Of a stretch of DNA of 16,043 nt, positions 1-5,517 are shown one piece after another. Origin of the DNA: JACDCA01 sp040881785. Its GTDB lineage: Bacteria; Acidobacteriota; Vicinamibacteria; Vicinamibacterales; 2-12-FULL-66-21. Made by a program: the position numbers and the translations under genes. The stretch is taken from positions 1 to 16,043 of the forward strand of contig JBBECO010000206.1 of assembly GCA_040881785.1 (NCBI GenBank). Reading direction: 5' to 3'. The stretch's first letter is position 1, and each line of letters opens with the position of its first letter. The notes beneath the pieces were generated by a model. It was not told the origin of the DNA. It saw nothing but the letters and a program-made list of their open reading frames with translations, and ran no database searches.

Positions 1-26
1 TCGGTCGTTTTATGTGCGTCGCGTCC

Positions 27-57
27 GTCGGTCTACTCCAAGAGTAGTTGGGCCGAC
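27..57. other. Short inverted repeat beside the left cassette boundary (possible right end of an upstream attC)
   Basis: CTACTC (33-38) and GAGTAG (42-47) form a perfect 6-bp stem with a CAA loop, and GTCGG (27-31) with CCGAC (53-57) can extend it. The GTTGGGC at 47-53 matches the integron R' consensus GTTRRRY. The hairpin could be the right part of an attC whose left part lies outside the window. It could also be a transcript-end hairpin just past the toxin stop, although no U tract follows on the minus strand. Confidence 0.35.
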
Positions 58-60
58 GAA

Positions 61-329
61 CTACAGACTTTTCAGAAGACGGTCGTAGTCAGCGTGGCTT
101 CCGATCCAGAACCAGGTGATCTTGTCGTTCTCGAACAGTCCGACGGCACGGTACGCGATGGTGACGCGCACGGAGTACACAGGTTCCCGTTCGTGGACCT
201 TCTTGAATTGGAGGCTGGGGTGCTGCGGGTTTTCCCGAAAGAGGCGTAGGCGTTCCGAGCGGCGTCCCGAACTTCGGTGGGCAACTCACGGTACGCCGCC
301 CAGAAGCGCGGCGTCGTGAGCGACGTCAC
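61..329 (-). pseudogene. ParE/RelE-like toxin of a type II toxin-antitoxin pair, frameshifted
   Basis: Reading begins at a GTG (329-327) that overlaps the TGA of the antitoxin, giving MTSLTTPRFWAAYREL and continuing to about residue 31. After a single-base shift near 236-247 the next frame gives ENPQHPSLQFKKVHEREP, then YSVRVTIAYRAVG and ITWFWIGSHADYDRLL, ending at the TAG at 61-63. The second part is typical of a small ParE/RelE-fold family with a conserved WFWIGSHADYDxLL end. Restoring one base would give about 89 residues, a normal size for the family. Without it the first frame runs on to a TGA at 72-74 and makes an unrelated tail. Such toxins usually inhibit gyrase or cleave mRNA; which applies here cannot be told. 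Either the toxin is dead while the antitoxin is intact, or the base is an assembly error. Confidence 0.8.
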
Positions 330-544
330 AGCTTCTCGGGGTCGAGTGGTGTCGTTCGGCCGGCCGCGAGATCGGCTCGGGCTTCCGCCGCGAGCTTGCT
401 CAGGATGTTCTGGGACGCGGAAAACTGGCGGGCCCAGTGGTCCTCATCTCGGAGTTCGTCGAGCAGCCAGCGTCCGATGCGGTCTTGCTCGTCGGGTGGC
501 AGTGTCGCCAGCTTGGCGATGGCCGCATCCAGCGTTTGAGTCAT
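326..544 (-). CDS. Antitoxin of the ParE/RelE-like toxin-antitoxin pair
   Basis: This 72-residue protein begins MTQTLDAAIAKLATLPPDEQ and ends TTPLDPEKL. It is small, charged and predicted helical (LPPDEQDRIGRWLLDELRDE, then LAAEARADLAAGRTTPLD), as is common for antitoxins encoded just before toxins of this type. Its TGA (328-326) overlaps the GTG start of the toxin, so the two genes are translationally coupled in the usual antitoxin-first order. The frame could be extended upstream to 634, but the ATG at 544 is preferred. It sits 6 nt after a TATACT -10 hexamer, and the longer version would run through the attC-like site. The protein probably binds the toxin and represses the shared promoter. 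The role is assigned from pairing and shape, not from a recognised DNA-binding motif. Confidence 0.75.
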   Translation of the reverse strand: MTQTLDAAIAKLATLPPDEQDRIGRWLLDELRDEDHWARQFSASQNILSKLAAEARADLAAGRTTPLDPEKL

Positions 545-550
545 CGGAAA

Positions 551-580
551 AGTATACCGGACAATGACGAAGCGGCCCAA
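551..580 (-). promoter_or_regulatory. Promoter of the toxin-antitoxin operon, predicted leaderless
   Basis: On the minus strand, TATACT (556-551) matches the -10 consensus in 5 of 6 positions. A TTGGGC (580-575) lies 18 bp upstream as a weak -35, and it is part of the attC R'' box. Only 6 nt separate the -10 from the antitoxin ATG (544), so transcription should begin at or next to the start codon. A promoter of its own is what a cassette gene lying opposite to the array needs. Confidence 0.5.
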
Positions 581-662
581 CAACGCATGCAGCCGACGCG
601 CGCCCGACGTCAGACCAGAAGTGTGGGGCCGCACGCGCGCGGCTGATGCGTCGCGTTAGGGC
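575..662 (+). other. attC-like integron recombination site
   Basis: The left R'' box is GCCCAAC (575-581, consensus RYYYAAC) and the right R' box is GTTAGGG (655-661, against GTTRRRY). Bases 584-602 pair with 634-650 in a 17-bp stem. The only interruptions are two unpaired bases on the left arm, G589 and A596, six base pairs apart. These correspond to the extrahelical bases that set strand choice by IntI. The AGCCGACGC of the left arm is the same as in classical attC sites such as that of aadA. The R boxes also pair from G575 to C662 with A658 bulged. The apical variable region spans 603-633. At about 88 bp the site is within the usual attC range. The last base of R' departs from the consensus. 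Confidence 0.85.
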
Positions 663-696
663 AGCTGAACGACGCGATTATCGAATCTCTCGATGC

Positions 697-933
697 ATGG
701 AACCCTTCACGAAGCTTCAAGGTCAGTACCTCGCATTTATCGTGGCGTACACGGAGCTGAACCGCTGTGCGCCGGCAGAGGCCGACTTTCAACGCTACTT
801 CGATGTGACGCCGCCCTCGGTTCACAATATGATCGTCACCCTCGAGCGACACAAGCTGATCACCCGAACGCCGGGCCGCCCGCGCTCAATCCAGGTCTTG
901 GTTCCAATCGGCGGGATTCCTCCCCTTGATTGA
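697..933 (+). CDS. LexA-type winged-helix DNA-binding protein, single domain
   Basis: This is a 78-residue protein starting MEPFTKLQGQYLAFI and containing APAEADFQRYFDVTPPSVHN, followed by MIVTLERHKLITRTPGRPRS. This is the winged-helix fold of the LexA N-terminal domain. Helix-turn-helix residues lie at about 26-50 and a TPGRPRSI wing lies near 60-66. No S24 self-cleavage domain follows, so it is not LexA itself; stand-alone proteins of this type are common. The ATG at 697 was chosen because homologous proteins begin at this point of the fold; a longer in-frame start at 646 would begin inside the attC-like site. The gene starts 41 bp after the predicted recombination point G655/T656, as expected for the first gene of a following cassette. 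It is followed at once by a nucleotidyltransferase gene. Confidence 0.75.
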   Translation: MEPFTKLQGQYLAFIVAYTELNRCAPAEADFQRYFDVTPPSVHNMIVTLERHKLITRTPGRPRSIQVLVPIGGIPPLD

Positions 934-943
934 CGCGACGGCC

Positions 944-1329
944 ATGAACGACCGCCCGCAGAATCACCGGCAGGGCTTGCTGCACGGGCTGGCTCGATTC
1001 GTGGCGGCCTCGCGTCGCGTCGCGGGCGTCCGGCAGATCGCTCTCGTGGGGTCAATTGTTACCGCCAAGTTGAATCCCAAGGACATCGACGTCCTTGTCG
1101 TCGTCTCCGATGATGCTGATCTGACGGGATTGGCCACGCACGCGCGGCGGCTGCAAGGTCATGCTCAAAGCCTCAATCGAGGCGCCGACGTGTTTCTCGC
1201 CGACGAACGAGGCAACTACATCGGCCGAACGTGTCGATGGAAGGACTGCCGGCCTGGCGTTCGGCAATCATGCGATGCGCGGCATTGCGGGCGGTTGTCC
1301 CGATACCGAAAGGTGACCTGTCCGTCTAA
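944..1329 (+). pseudogene. Minimal nucleotidyltransferase with a four-cysteine C-terminal motif, C-terminus lost
   Basis: From the ATG at 944, residues 32-52 hold the nucleotidyltransferase signature: GS at 36-37, D47-x-D49 and a probable third acidic residue at D82 (RGADVFLAD). Residues 97-115 carry Cys97, Cys102, Cys110 and Cys115 (C-x4-C-x7-C-x4-C), which could bind zinc. Up to about residue 117 (HCGR, near 1294) the protein looks like the small soil-bacterial family. After that the frame gives unrelated residues and stays open to 1705, antisense to the response regulator. No believable stop exists in frame. The neighbouring frame reads VVPIPKGDLSV and stops at 1327-1329, which may be the remains of the original end. 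An upstream TTG at 926 would overlap the LexA-like gene by 8 nt. The substrate is unknown. Small nucleotidyltransferases of this fold can be adenylylating antitoxins or toxins, but nothing here shows that. Confidence 0.6.
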
Positions 1330-1348
1330 GATCCGACAGCCATACTGT

Positions 1349-1711
1349 CTAGACGGCGCAGAACTGGGACACGCGCGAGAGCAGTTCGTCCATGTCCACG
1401 GGCTTCGACAGATAGGCGTCGGCCGCGATCTGGGCCATCCGGTCGCGGCCGGCCGCCGAGACGACAATGGTCGGGATGTCCTTCAGGCGGGCATCTTCAG
1501 CCTGGCGGCGGCGGAACTCCCAGCCGTCCATCACCGGCATCATCAGGTCGAGAAGGATCACCGAGGCATTGGCGCCATCGGCGAGGCGGTCGAGGGCCTG
1601 CCGGCCGTTGCTGGCCAGCTCCACGCGGTAGCCCTCCAGCTCGAGGAATTTGGCGAGCATCTCGCGTGTATCGACATCGTCCTCGATAATGAACACGGTC
1701 GGTGAACTCAT
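1349..1711 (-). CDS. Stand-alone CheY-like response regulator receiver (third of three)
   Basis: A 120-residue single receiver domain with no output domain. The acidic pocket is E10-D11-D12, the phosphoacceptor is D55 (LLDLMMPVMDGW), the switch hydroxyl is S85 (VVSAAG) and the conserved lysine is K103 (YLSKPVD). All catalytic residues are present, so it should be phosphorylated by a histidine kinase or hybrid kinase encoded elsewhere, since none is adjacent. The ATG overlaps the TAA of the preceding receiver gene by one base (TAATG), showing tight coupling. The YLSKPVDMDELLSRV end is typical of receivers that interact with partners rather than DNA. Confidence 0.93.
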   Translation of the reverse strand: MSSPTVFIIEDDVDTREMLAKFLELEGYRVELASNGRQALDRLADGANASVILLDLMMPVMDGWEFRRRQAEDARLKDIPTIVVSAAGRDRMAQIAADAYLSKPVDMDELLSRVSQFCAV

Positions 1712-2115
1712 TAAAAATCCTTTCGGCGGATCGCCGCCGAAGCAACAGCCTTGGCCAGGATTTCCGGGAGGCAGGGTTTCATGAGCACCAGATCGGAGCC
1801 TGCCCGGATGGCGCGGGTTTCGTGGTCGGATCCGGAATACCCGCTCAAGGCGATGACCGGCACGAGGCGGAACCGGTCGTCGTCGCGCATCCGCTCGATC
1901 AGCTCGAAGCCGTCCATGCGCGGCAGCGCGAGGTCCGTCACGACGATGTCCGGGAGCGTCTGTTCCATCAGCTCGAACGCCGCAATCCCGTCCGCCGCCT
2001 CCACGACCTTGAAATCCAGGCGCAGGAACTCGGCGTACATGGCCCGCGAGTCCGCGTGGTCCTCGACCAGAAGGACGGTTCGTTGCGGGGCGGATCCCGG
2101 CACCACGTTCGTCAT
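1711..2115 (-). CDS. Stand-alone CheY-like response regulator receiver (second of three)
   Basis: A 134-residue receiver domain with acidic residues E18-D19, phosphoacceptor D61 (VVTDLALPRMDGFELI), switch residue S91 (ALSGYSG) and lysine K113 (LMKPC). The MKPC form is shared with the first receiver of the operon (EKPC), and both share DIVVTDL before the active site, so these two are probably recent paralogs. The ATG (2115-2113) overlaps the TGA of the upstream gene by 4 nt (ATGA), and its own stop overlaps the ATG of the next gene by one base. No output domain is present. Confidence 0.93.
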   Translation of the reverse strand: MTNVVPGSAPQRTVLLVEDHADSRAMYAEFLRLDFKVVEAADGIAAFELMEQTLPDIVVTDLALPRMDGFELIERMRDDDRFRLVPVIALSGYSGSDHETRAIRAGSDLVLMKPCLPEILAKAVASAAIRRKDF

Positions 2116-2504
2116 AGAGACTGGCCGGCCCCGTTGATCAACGAGCGGATCGTGGATTCGAGCTCTTCGGGCGTGCAGGGTTTCTCGAGTACGACGTCGC
2201 AGCCGGCGCGCTGGGCGCGGCCGGGATCGGCGGCGAAGGCGGCGTAGCCGGTCACGGCCAGCACCGGGACCCGGCTGGTGCGCGGATCCAGCTTCAGCCG
2301 GCGAGTCAGTTCAAAACCGTCGATGCCAGGAATGTTCAGGTCGGTCACCACGATGTCAGGGACGGACTCGAGCGCGCGTTCGAGCGCCTGGAAGCCATTA
2401 TGCGCCTGATCGACACGAAAGCCCGCCTCGGTCAGCCAGAAGGCATACATCTGACGACCGTCTTGGTCGTCTTCCACGAGCAGAACGCTGGGCCCACCCC
2501 CCAC
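2112..2504 (-). CDS. Stand-alone CheY-like response regulator receiver (first of three)
   Basis: With the GTG at 2504 the protein has 130 residues: acidic pocket E11-D12-D13, phosphoacceptor D55 (DIVVTDLNIPGIDGFEL), switch residue T85 (AVTGYA) and lysine K108 (VLEKPCTPEEL). The frame stays open to a TTG at 2564, but that extension (GPLPTRPEPLSVYW) is not receiver-like. The GTG at 2504 has a GGAGT ribosome binding sequence 6 nt upstream and gives a normal receiver start (GGGPSVLLVEDD). It is the first gene of a three-receiver operon and is joined to the next by an ATGA overlap. The spacer back to the LysM gene holds a GC-rich inverted repeat and a -10-like TATACT. Confidence 0.9.
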   Translation of the reverse strand: MGGGPSVLLVEDDQDGRQMYAFWLTEAGFRVDQAHNGFQALERALESVPDIVVTDLNIPGIDGFELTRRLKLDPRTSRVPVLAVTGYAAFAADPGRAQRAGCDVVLEKPCTPEELESTIRSLINGAGQSL

Positions 2505-2521
2505 GACATGACTCCAACTCC

Positions 2522-2527
2522 AGTATA
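2522..2527 (-). promoter_or_regulatory. Candidate -10 of the three-receiver operon
   Basis: TATACT on the minus strand, preceded by CGG exactly as in the promoter of the toxin-antitoxin operon. It lies 17 nt before the GTG start at 2504. No convincing -35 hexamer is seen at 16-18 bp. Confidence 0.3.
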
Positions 2528-2590
2528 CCGATAGCGGTTCGGGGCGGGTGGGAAGGGGCCCCAACCCGGCCCAACGGGGGCCAGGGTGGG

Positions 2591-2604
2591 GCGAGGCACC
2601 TCGC
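2591..2604 (-). terminator. Perfect 14-bp palindrome directly after the LysM gene stop
   Basis: GCGAGG-CA-CCTCGC directly abuts the TAG (2608-2606) of the BON-LysM gene. The stem is 6 bp of mostly GC with a 2-nt loop, too tight to be a strong RNA hairpin, and no U tract follows. It may end transcription weakly before the receiver operon. Confidence 0.25.
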
Positions 2605-2605
2605 G

Positions 2606-2989
2606 CTATGCGGGGATCTTGAGGACCTGGCCAGGACGAATCTTGTCGGGATCGGACAGCTGATCCTTGTTGGCGTTGAAGATCTTCATGTATGCATTCG
2701 CATCACCCAGGTGGTCTTTTGCGATCTTGCTGAGGGTGTCGCCTGGCTGCACGGTGTAGGTCTTCCCGCCCTGCGCGGCCGCGGCGCCCCCACCCGTCAC
2801 CTTGATATTGGCGACGACGTCGTCCTTCCAGGTCGGGATCGTCTTGATCGCGTTCCAGAGCTCGTTCTTTTCCTCTTCGGTCTTGACGGATCCGACGAAG
2901 TGCAGCTTGCCGTCGCGCTCCTCAGCGGTCCCGTCGAACTTGCCCTTGGCGGTCGAAATGGCGTACGCGTACGTGTCTCTGAGTCCCAT
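2606..2989 (-). CDS. BON-LysM domain protein (Kbp/YgaU-like)
   Basis: 127 residues with an N-terminal BON-like part (about 10-65: KFDGTAEERDGKLHFVGSV, then VVANIKV), a short Gly/Ala linker, and a C-terminal LysM domain (about 77-126: KTYTVQPGDTLSKIAKDHLG, ending RPGQVLKIPA). This layout and length match the Kbp/YgaU family (149 residues in E. coli), a soluble potassium-binding protein. Other BON-LysM proteins bind peptidoglycan. No signal peptide is visible, as in Kbp. The ATG at 2989 is preferred over the GTG at 2998 because a GAGGTG ribosome binding site then lies 6 nt upstream. The gene starts 43 nt after the stop of the propeller gene on the same strand, so the two may share a transcript. 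Confidence 0.88.
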   Translation of the reverse strand: MGLRDTYAYAISTAKGKFDGTAEERDGKLHFVGSVKTEEEKNELWNAIKTIPTWKDDVVANIKVTGGGAAAAQGGKTYTVQPGDTLSKIAKDHLGDANAYMKIFNANKDQLSDPDKIRPGQVLKIPA

Positions 2990-3032
2990 ATCTTTCACCT
3001 CGATATCCGGAAGGGTGCAAGGGACGTTCCGA

Positions 3033-3962
3033 TTATTGAGGCTGCGCCACGATCGCGATCCGGTCGCCCCTGGACGAGACTGCCAGGCGCGTCACGCCGC
3101 GCAGGCCGAGCGCCGCGAGATCGGCGACCGGTTCCCATGTGGACGCACCGGTGCGCCACGCGTGGAGGGACCCCGCATGCGCCATGAAGAGCGTGCCGTC
3201 AGGGCTCCAGGCCAGGTGCGCCTGGTTCGCGCCGGGCACAGCAGTGGTGAGGACCGTCGTCACCGGCGTGCCGTTCTCGAGCGTGACCCGAGTGATCGAC
3301 AGCGTGCGCGCGGCGCCTTCACCAGCCTGCTGCACGAAGCTGACGCCTCCCTTCGGCATCCGCAGGATCGACTGCCCGATGTTTCGCGCAACGATTTCAG
3401 CCTTCCCTGTTTTCGTGTCCGCCACCTGCAACGTGGCGGGCTGCCCGAGCACGAAGAGCGCGAGCGTCGTCTCGTCGAGCCACGCGTGATACCCGACCGG
3501 TTTCACGTCGGTGAGCACGAGGGCGGGGCTCTTGCCCTCTGCAGAGAACTGCCACAGACGCTGGGTGCCGTCGGCCTCCACCCGGATGACGGAGATCCGC
3601 CCACCCGGCGTCACGGTCGGCGAGTACTCGCACTCCGGGGTCTCGGTGACCTGCGTCACGGCGCGCGTCTTCAGGTCGTATCGATAGATGTCGGTCTGTG
3701 GCTTGCCACAGGGCGACTCGACCGAGCCCCTGGCCGACGTGAACAGGAGCGCGCTGCCGTCCGGGGTGAAGAAGGGTTGGTTGTCGTACCCGGGGCTGTT
3801 CGAGATGTTCACGGGCTTCCCCACCGTCCACTTGCCGCCGGCGTTGGACAAATCGGCGAGGAACACCTCGGTCGCCGGAGGACCGGCGGGCGTTTGTGCC
3901 GGAGCCGGCGACTGCAGGGTCCAGCAGAGAAGCGTCGACAGTGCGGCAAGCAACGTAGTCAT
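3033..3962 (-). CDS. Secreted PD40/TolB-like beta-propeller protein
   Basis: 309 residues. A signal peptide lies at 1-22 (TTLLAALSTLLCWTLQSPAPA). PD40-type beta-propeller blades follow: QPFFTPDGSALLFTSARG near 62-79, SPTVTPGGRISVIRV near 114-128, LAWSPDGTLFMAH near 252-264, and LAVSSRGDRIAIVAQ at the C-terminus. The blades alternate with short lines describing a value and a tag, as in the WD40-like family of Acidobacteria and TolB. At about 300 residues it is a short propeller with no fused peptidase, so it is probably a periplasmic binding or scaffold protein of unknown ligand. It is divergent from the M28 peptidase gene, with 79 bp between the two start codons, and has its own good promoter. 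Confidence 0.8.
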   Translation of the reverse strand: MTTLLAALSTLLCWTLQSPAPAQTPAGPPATEVFLADLSNAGGKWTVGKPVNISNSPGYDNQPFFTPDGSALLFTSARGSVESPCGKPQTDIYRYDLKTRAVTQVTETPECEYSPTVTPGGRISVIRVEADGTQRLWQFSAEGKSPALVLTDVKPVGYHAWLDETTLALFVLGQPATLQVADTKTGKAEIVARNIGQSILRMPKGGVSFVQQAGEGAARTLSITRVTLENGTPVTTVLTTAVPGANQAHLAWSPDGTLFMAHAGSLHAWRTGASTWEPVADLAALGLRGVTRLAVSSRGDRIAIVAQPQ

Positions 3963-3970
3963 GGGCCGCG

Positions 3971-4000
3971 ACTATACCCCCGGCGGGATCCCGTTGTCAC
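3971..4000 (-). promoter_or_regulatory. Sigma70-like promoter of the PD40 gene, predicted leaderless
   Basis: On the minus strand, GTGACA (4000-3995, 5 of 6 matches to the -35) and TATAGT (3976-3971, 5 of 6 matches to the -10) are separated by 18 bp. The -10 is only 8 nt from the ATG (3962), so the transcript should start at or within a base or so of the start codon. Confidence 0.6.
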
Positions 4001-4006
4001 CGCGCG

Positions 4007-4035
4007 CTGGAAGGAGCACGTCGCACGTCTATAAT
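4007..4035 (+). promoter_or_regulatory. Promoter of the M28 peptidase gene, predicted leaderless
   Basis: A perfect TATAAT lies at 4030-4035, 6 nt before the ATG at 4042. A weak -35 (CTGGAA, 4007-4012) lies 17 bp upstream. No ribosome binding sequence can fit between the -10 and the start codon. Confidence 0.55.
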
Positions 4036-4041
4036 CCCCTC

Positions 4042-5517
4042 ATGAACCGCCGATTGCTCTGTCTCGCCGGAATTCTCACAATCACAATGGCGGCGACCGG
4101 TCGCCCTGCGGCGCAGCAGGATGTGCTGCAGCAGATTCGCACCGAGGCGCTCCAGAAGTCGCAGGTGATGGCGCTCTTCGACCACCTGGTCACGGTCATC
4201 GGGCCGCGGTTGACGGGTAGCCCAGAGTACAAGGCGGCCGCGGACTGGTCGCGCGAGACGCTCGCGTCCTTCGGTCTGGCCGACGCGAAGCTGGAACCGT
4301 TCGAGTTCGGCCGCGGCTGGGTGCTCGACCGGCTGGTCGTGGAGATGATCGAACCGCGCTACATGCCCTTGAACGGATACGCGCAGGCCTGGTCGGCGTC
4401 CACGAAGGGGGAGATCGTCGCCGCGCCGGTGTTCGTCGGGAACACGTCCGCCGCGGAGGTGACCGCGCTGAAGGCCAGGCTCGCCGGCGGCATCGTGATG
4501 ACGCAGCCGATCGTCACGACGTTCGTGCGCGAGGACCGGCCGCAGCCGTCGGTCAGCGACACGCCGGTCCGCCACGGTGCGCCGCGGATGCCGGCCCAGC
4601 CCAACCCCCACCAGGCCGACGCGCGCCAGGTCGCGCAGCTCGTCAACGAGGCGCAGCCGGGGGTCGTCATCCGGACCAGCGCGGGCGAGCACGGCACGGT
4701 GTTCGTGCTCGGGGCGAACCGGCGCGACAACGCGGTGGCGTCGGTCGTGCTCGCGGCGGAACACTACAACATGGTCGCGCGGATGGTGGAGCGCGGGATG
4801 CCGGTCAAGCTGCGCGTGAACGTGCAGACGCGCTTTCTCACCGGCGACACGAAGAGCTACAACGTCCTGGCCGAGATTCCCGGCACCGATCCGGCGCTCA
4901 AGGACGAAGTCGTCCTGCTCGGCGCGCACCTCGATTCGTGGCACACCGCGCCGGGCGCGACCGACAACGCCGACGGCGCGGCGGCAGCCATGGAGGCCAT
5001 GCGGATTCTCAAGGCGATCGGGATCACGCCGCGCCGGACGATCCGCGTCGCGCTCTGGGGCGGCGAGGAACAGGGGCTGCTCGGCTCCCGCGCCCACGTC
5101 GCCGCGCACTACGCGGGCGAGGCCAACGCCGCTCGGCGGGAGCGGCTTGCGATGTATTTGAATCTCGATCCCGGCATGGGGCCGATCTACGGCTGGTATC
5201 TGGAAAACAGCGCACCAGCCCGCGCGCTCTTCGACGCGTGGATCGAGCCGCTGAAGGACCTGGGCGTCCGGAAGAACGTGGACGGCAGCCTTGGCAGCAC
5301 CGACCACGTCAGCTTCCGCGAGGCCGGGCTTCCGGGCTTCAACCCGGTGCAGGATTACGTGACCTACGACGTCCGCACGCACCACACCAACGTCGATACG
5401 TACGAACGCATCCGCGAGGAGGATCTCAAGCAGAATGCGATCGTACTCGCCTGGTTTGTGTACAACGCGGCCATGACCGACCAGAAGGTGCCTGGCCCGG
5501 CCCCCTCGGTACGATGA
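4042..5517 (+). CDS. Secreted M28-family zinc metallopeptidase
   Basis: 491 residues. A signal peptide lies at 1-24 (RRLLCLAGILTITMAATG, then RPAAQ). The M28 peptidase domain lies at about 275-480. Its dinuclear zinc site is complete: H296 and D298 in GAHLDSW, bridging D308 in GATDNADG, catalytic E342 and ligand E343 in WGGEEQGLLGS, D376 in LNLDPG and H448 in THHTNVDT. Residues about 130-220 (KGEIVAAPVFVGN, then LAGGIVMTQP) resemble the PA-like insert found in this family. The length fits secreted carboxypeptidase Q-like aminopeptidases. The frame is open back to 3688, but the ATG at 4042 gives the signal peptide and follows a TATAAT. It should cleave amino acids from peptides in the periplasm or outside the cell. 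Its TGA overlaps the next ATG (ATGA), coupling it to the lipoprotein gene. Confidence 0.93.
   Translation: MNRRLLCLAGILTITMAATGRPAAQQDVLQQIRTEALQKSQVMALFDHLVTVIGPRLTGSPEYKAAADWSRETLASFGLADAKLEPFEFGRGWVLDRLVVEMIEPRYMPLNGYAQAWSASTKGEIVAAPVFVGNTSAAEVTALKARLAGGIVMTQPIVTTFVREDRPQPSVSDTPVRHGAPRMPAQPNPHQADARQVAQLVNEAQPGVVIRTSAGEHGTVFVLGANRRDNAVASVVLAAEHYNMVARMVERGMPVKLRVNVQTRFLTGDTKSYNVLAEIPGTDPALKDEVVLLGAHLDSWHTAPGATDNADGAAAAMEAMRILKAIGITPRRTIRVALWGGEEQGLLGSRAHVAAHYAGEANAARRERLAMYLNLDPGMGPIYGWYLENSAPARALFDAWIEPLKDLGVRKNVDGSLGSTDHVSFREAGLPGFNPVQDYVTYDVRTHHTNVDTYERIREEDLKQNAIVLAWFVYNAAMTDQKVPGPAPSVR

Larger units (their letters stand above)
48..655 (+). mobile_element. Probable integron gene cassette carrying a toxin-antitoxin pair
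   Basis: The right boundary is the attC-like site at 575-662, where IntI recombination falls between G655 and T656. The left boundary is the GTTGGGC at 47-53. Its TTGGGC (48-53) is the exact complement of the GCCCAA of the R'' box at 575-580. In integrons the first bases of a cassette and the R'' box of its own attC come from one circular attC, so this match is expected if 48-655 is a single cassette of 608 bp. The content is compact. The toxin stop lies 8 bp inside the left boundary and the antitoxin start lies 30 bp before the attC. Both genes run against the attC orientation, which would require their own promoter, and one is visible. No integrase is in the window. The upstream attC, apart from its right end, would lie outside it. 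Confidence 0.65.

Noticed and set aside
277..567. Plus-strand open frame opposite the antitoxin
   Set aside because: Antisense to the recognisable antitoxin and the toxin start; no ribosome binding sequence or family resemblance.
1332..1350. GACAG/CTGTC inverted repeat as a terminator between the nucleotidyltransferase and response regulator ends
   Set aside because: Only a 5-bp stem with no U tract on either strand.
1330..1705. Plus-strand continuation of the nucleotidyltransferase frame through the response regulator
   Set aside because: It is exactly antisense to a receiver domain with all active-site residues. The peptide has no resemblance to the family.
3997..5385. Minus-strand open frame of 462 codons opposite the M28 gene
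   Set aside because: Shadow frame in high-GC DNA; the plus strand carries a complete M28 active site and signal peptide, while the minus frame is Arg/His/Val-rich with no motif.
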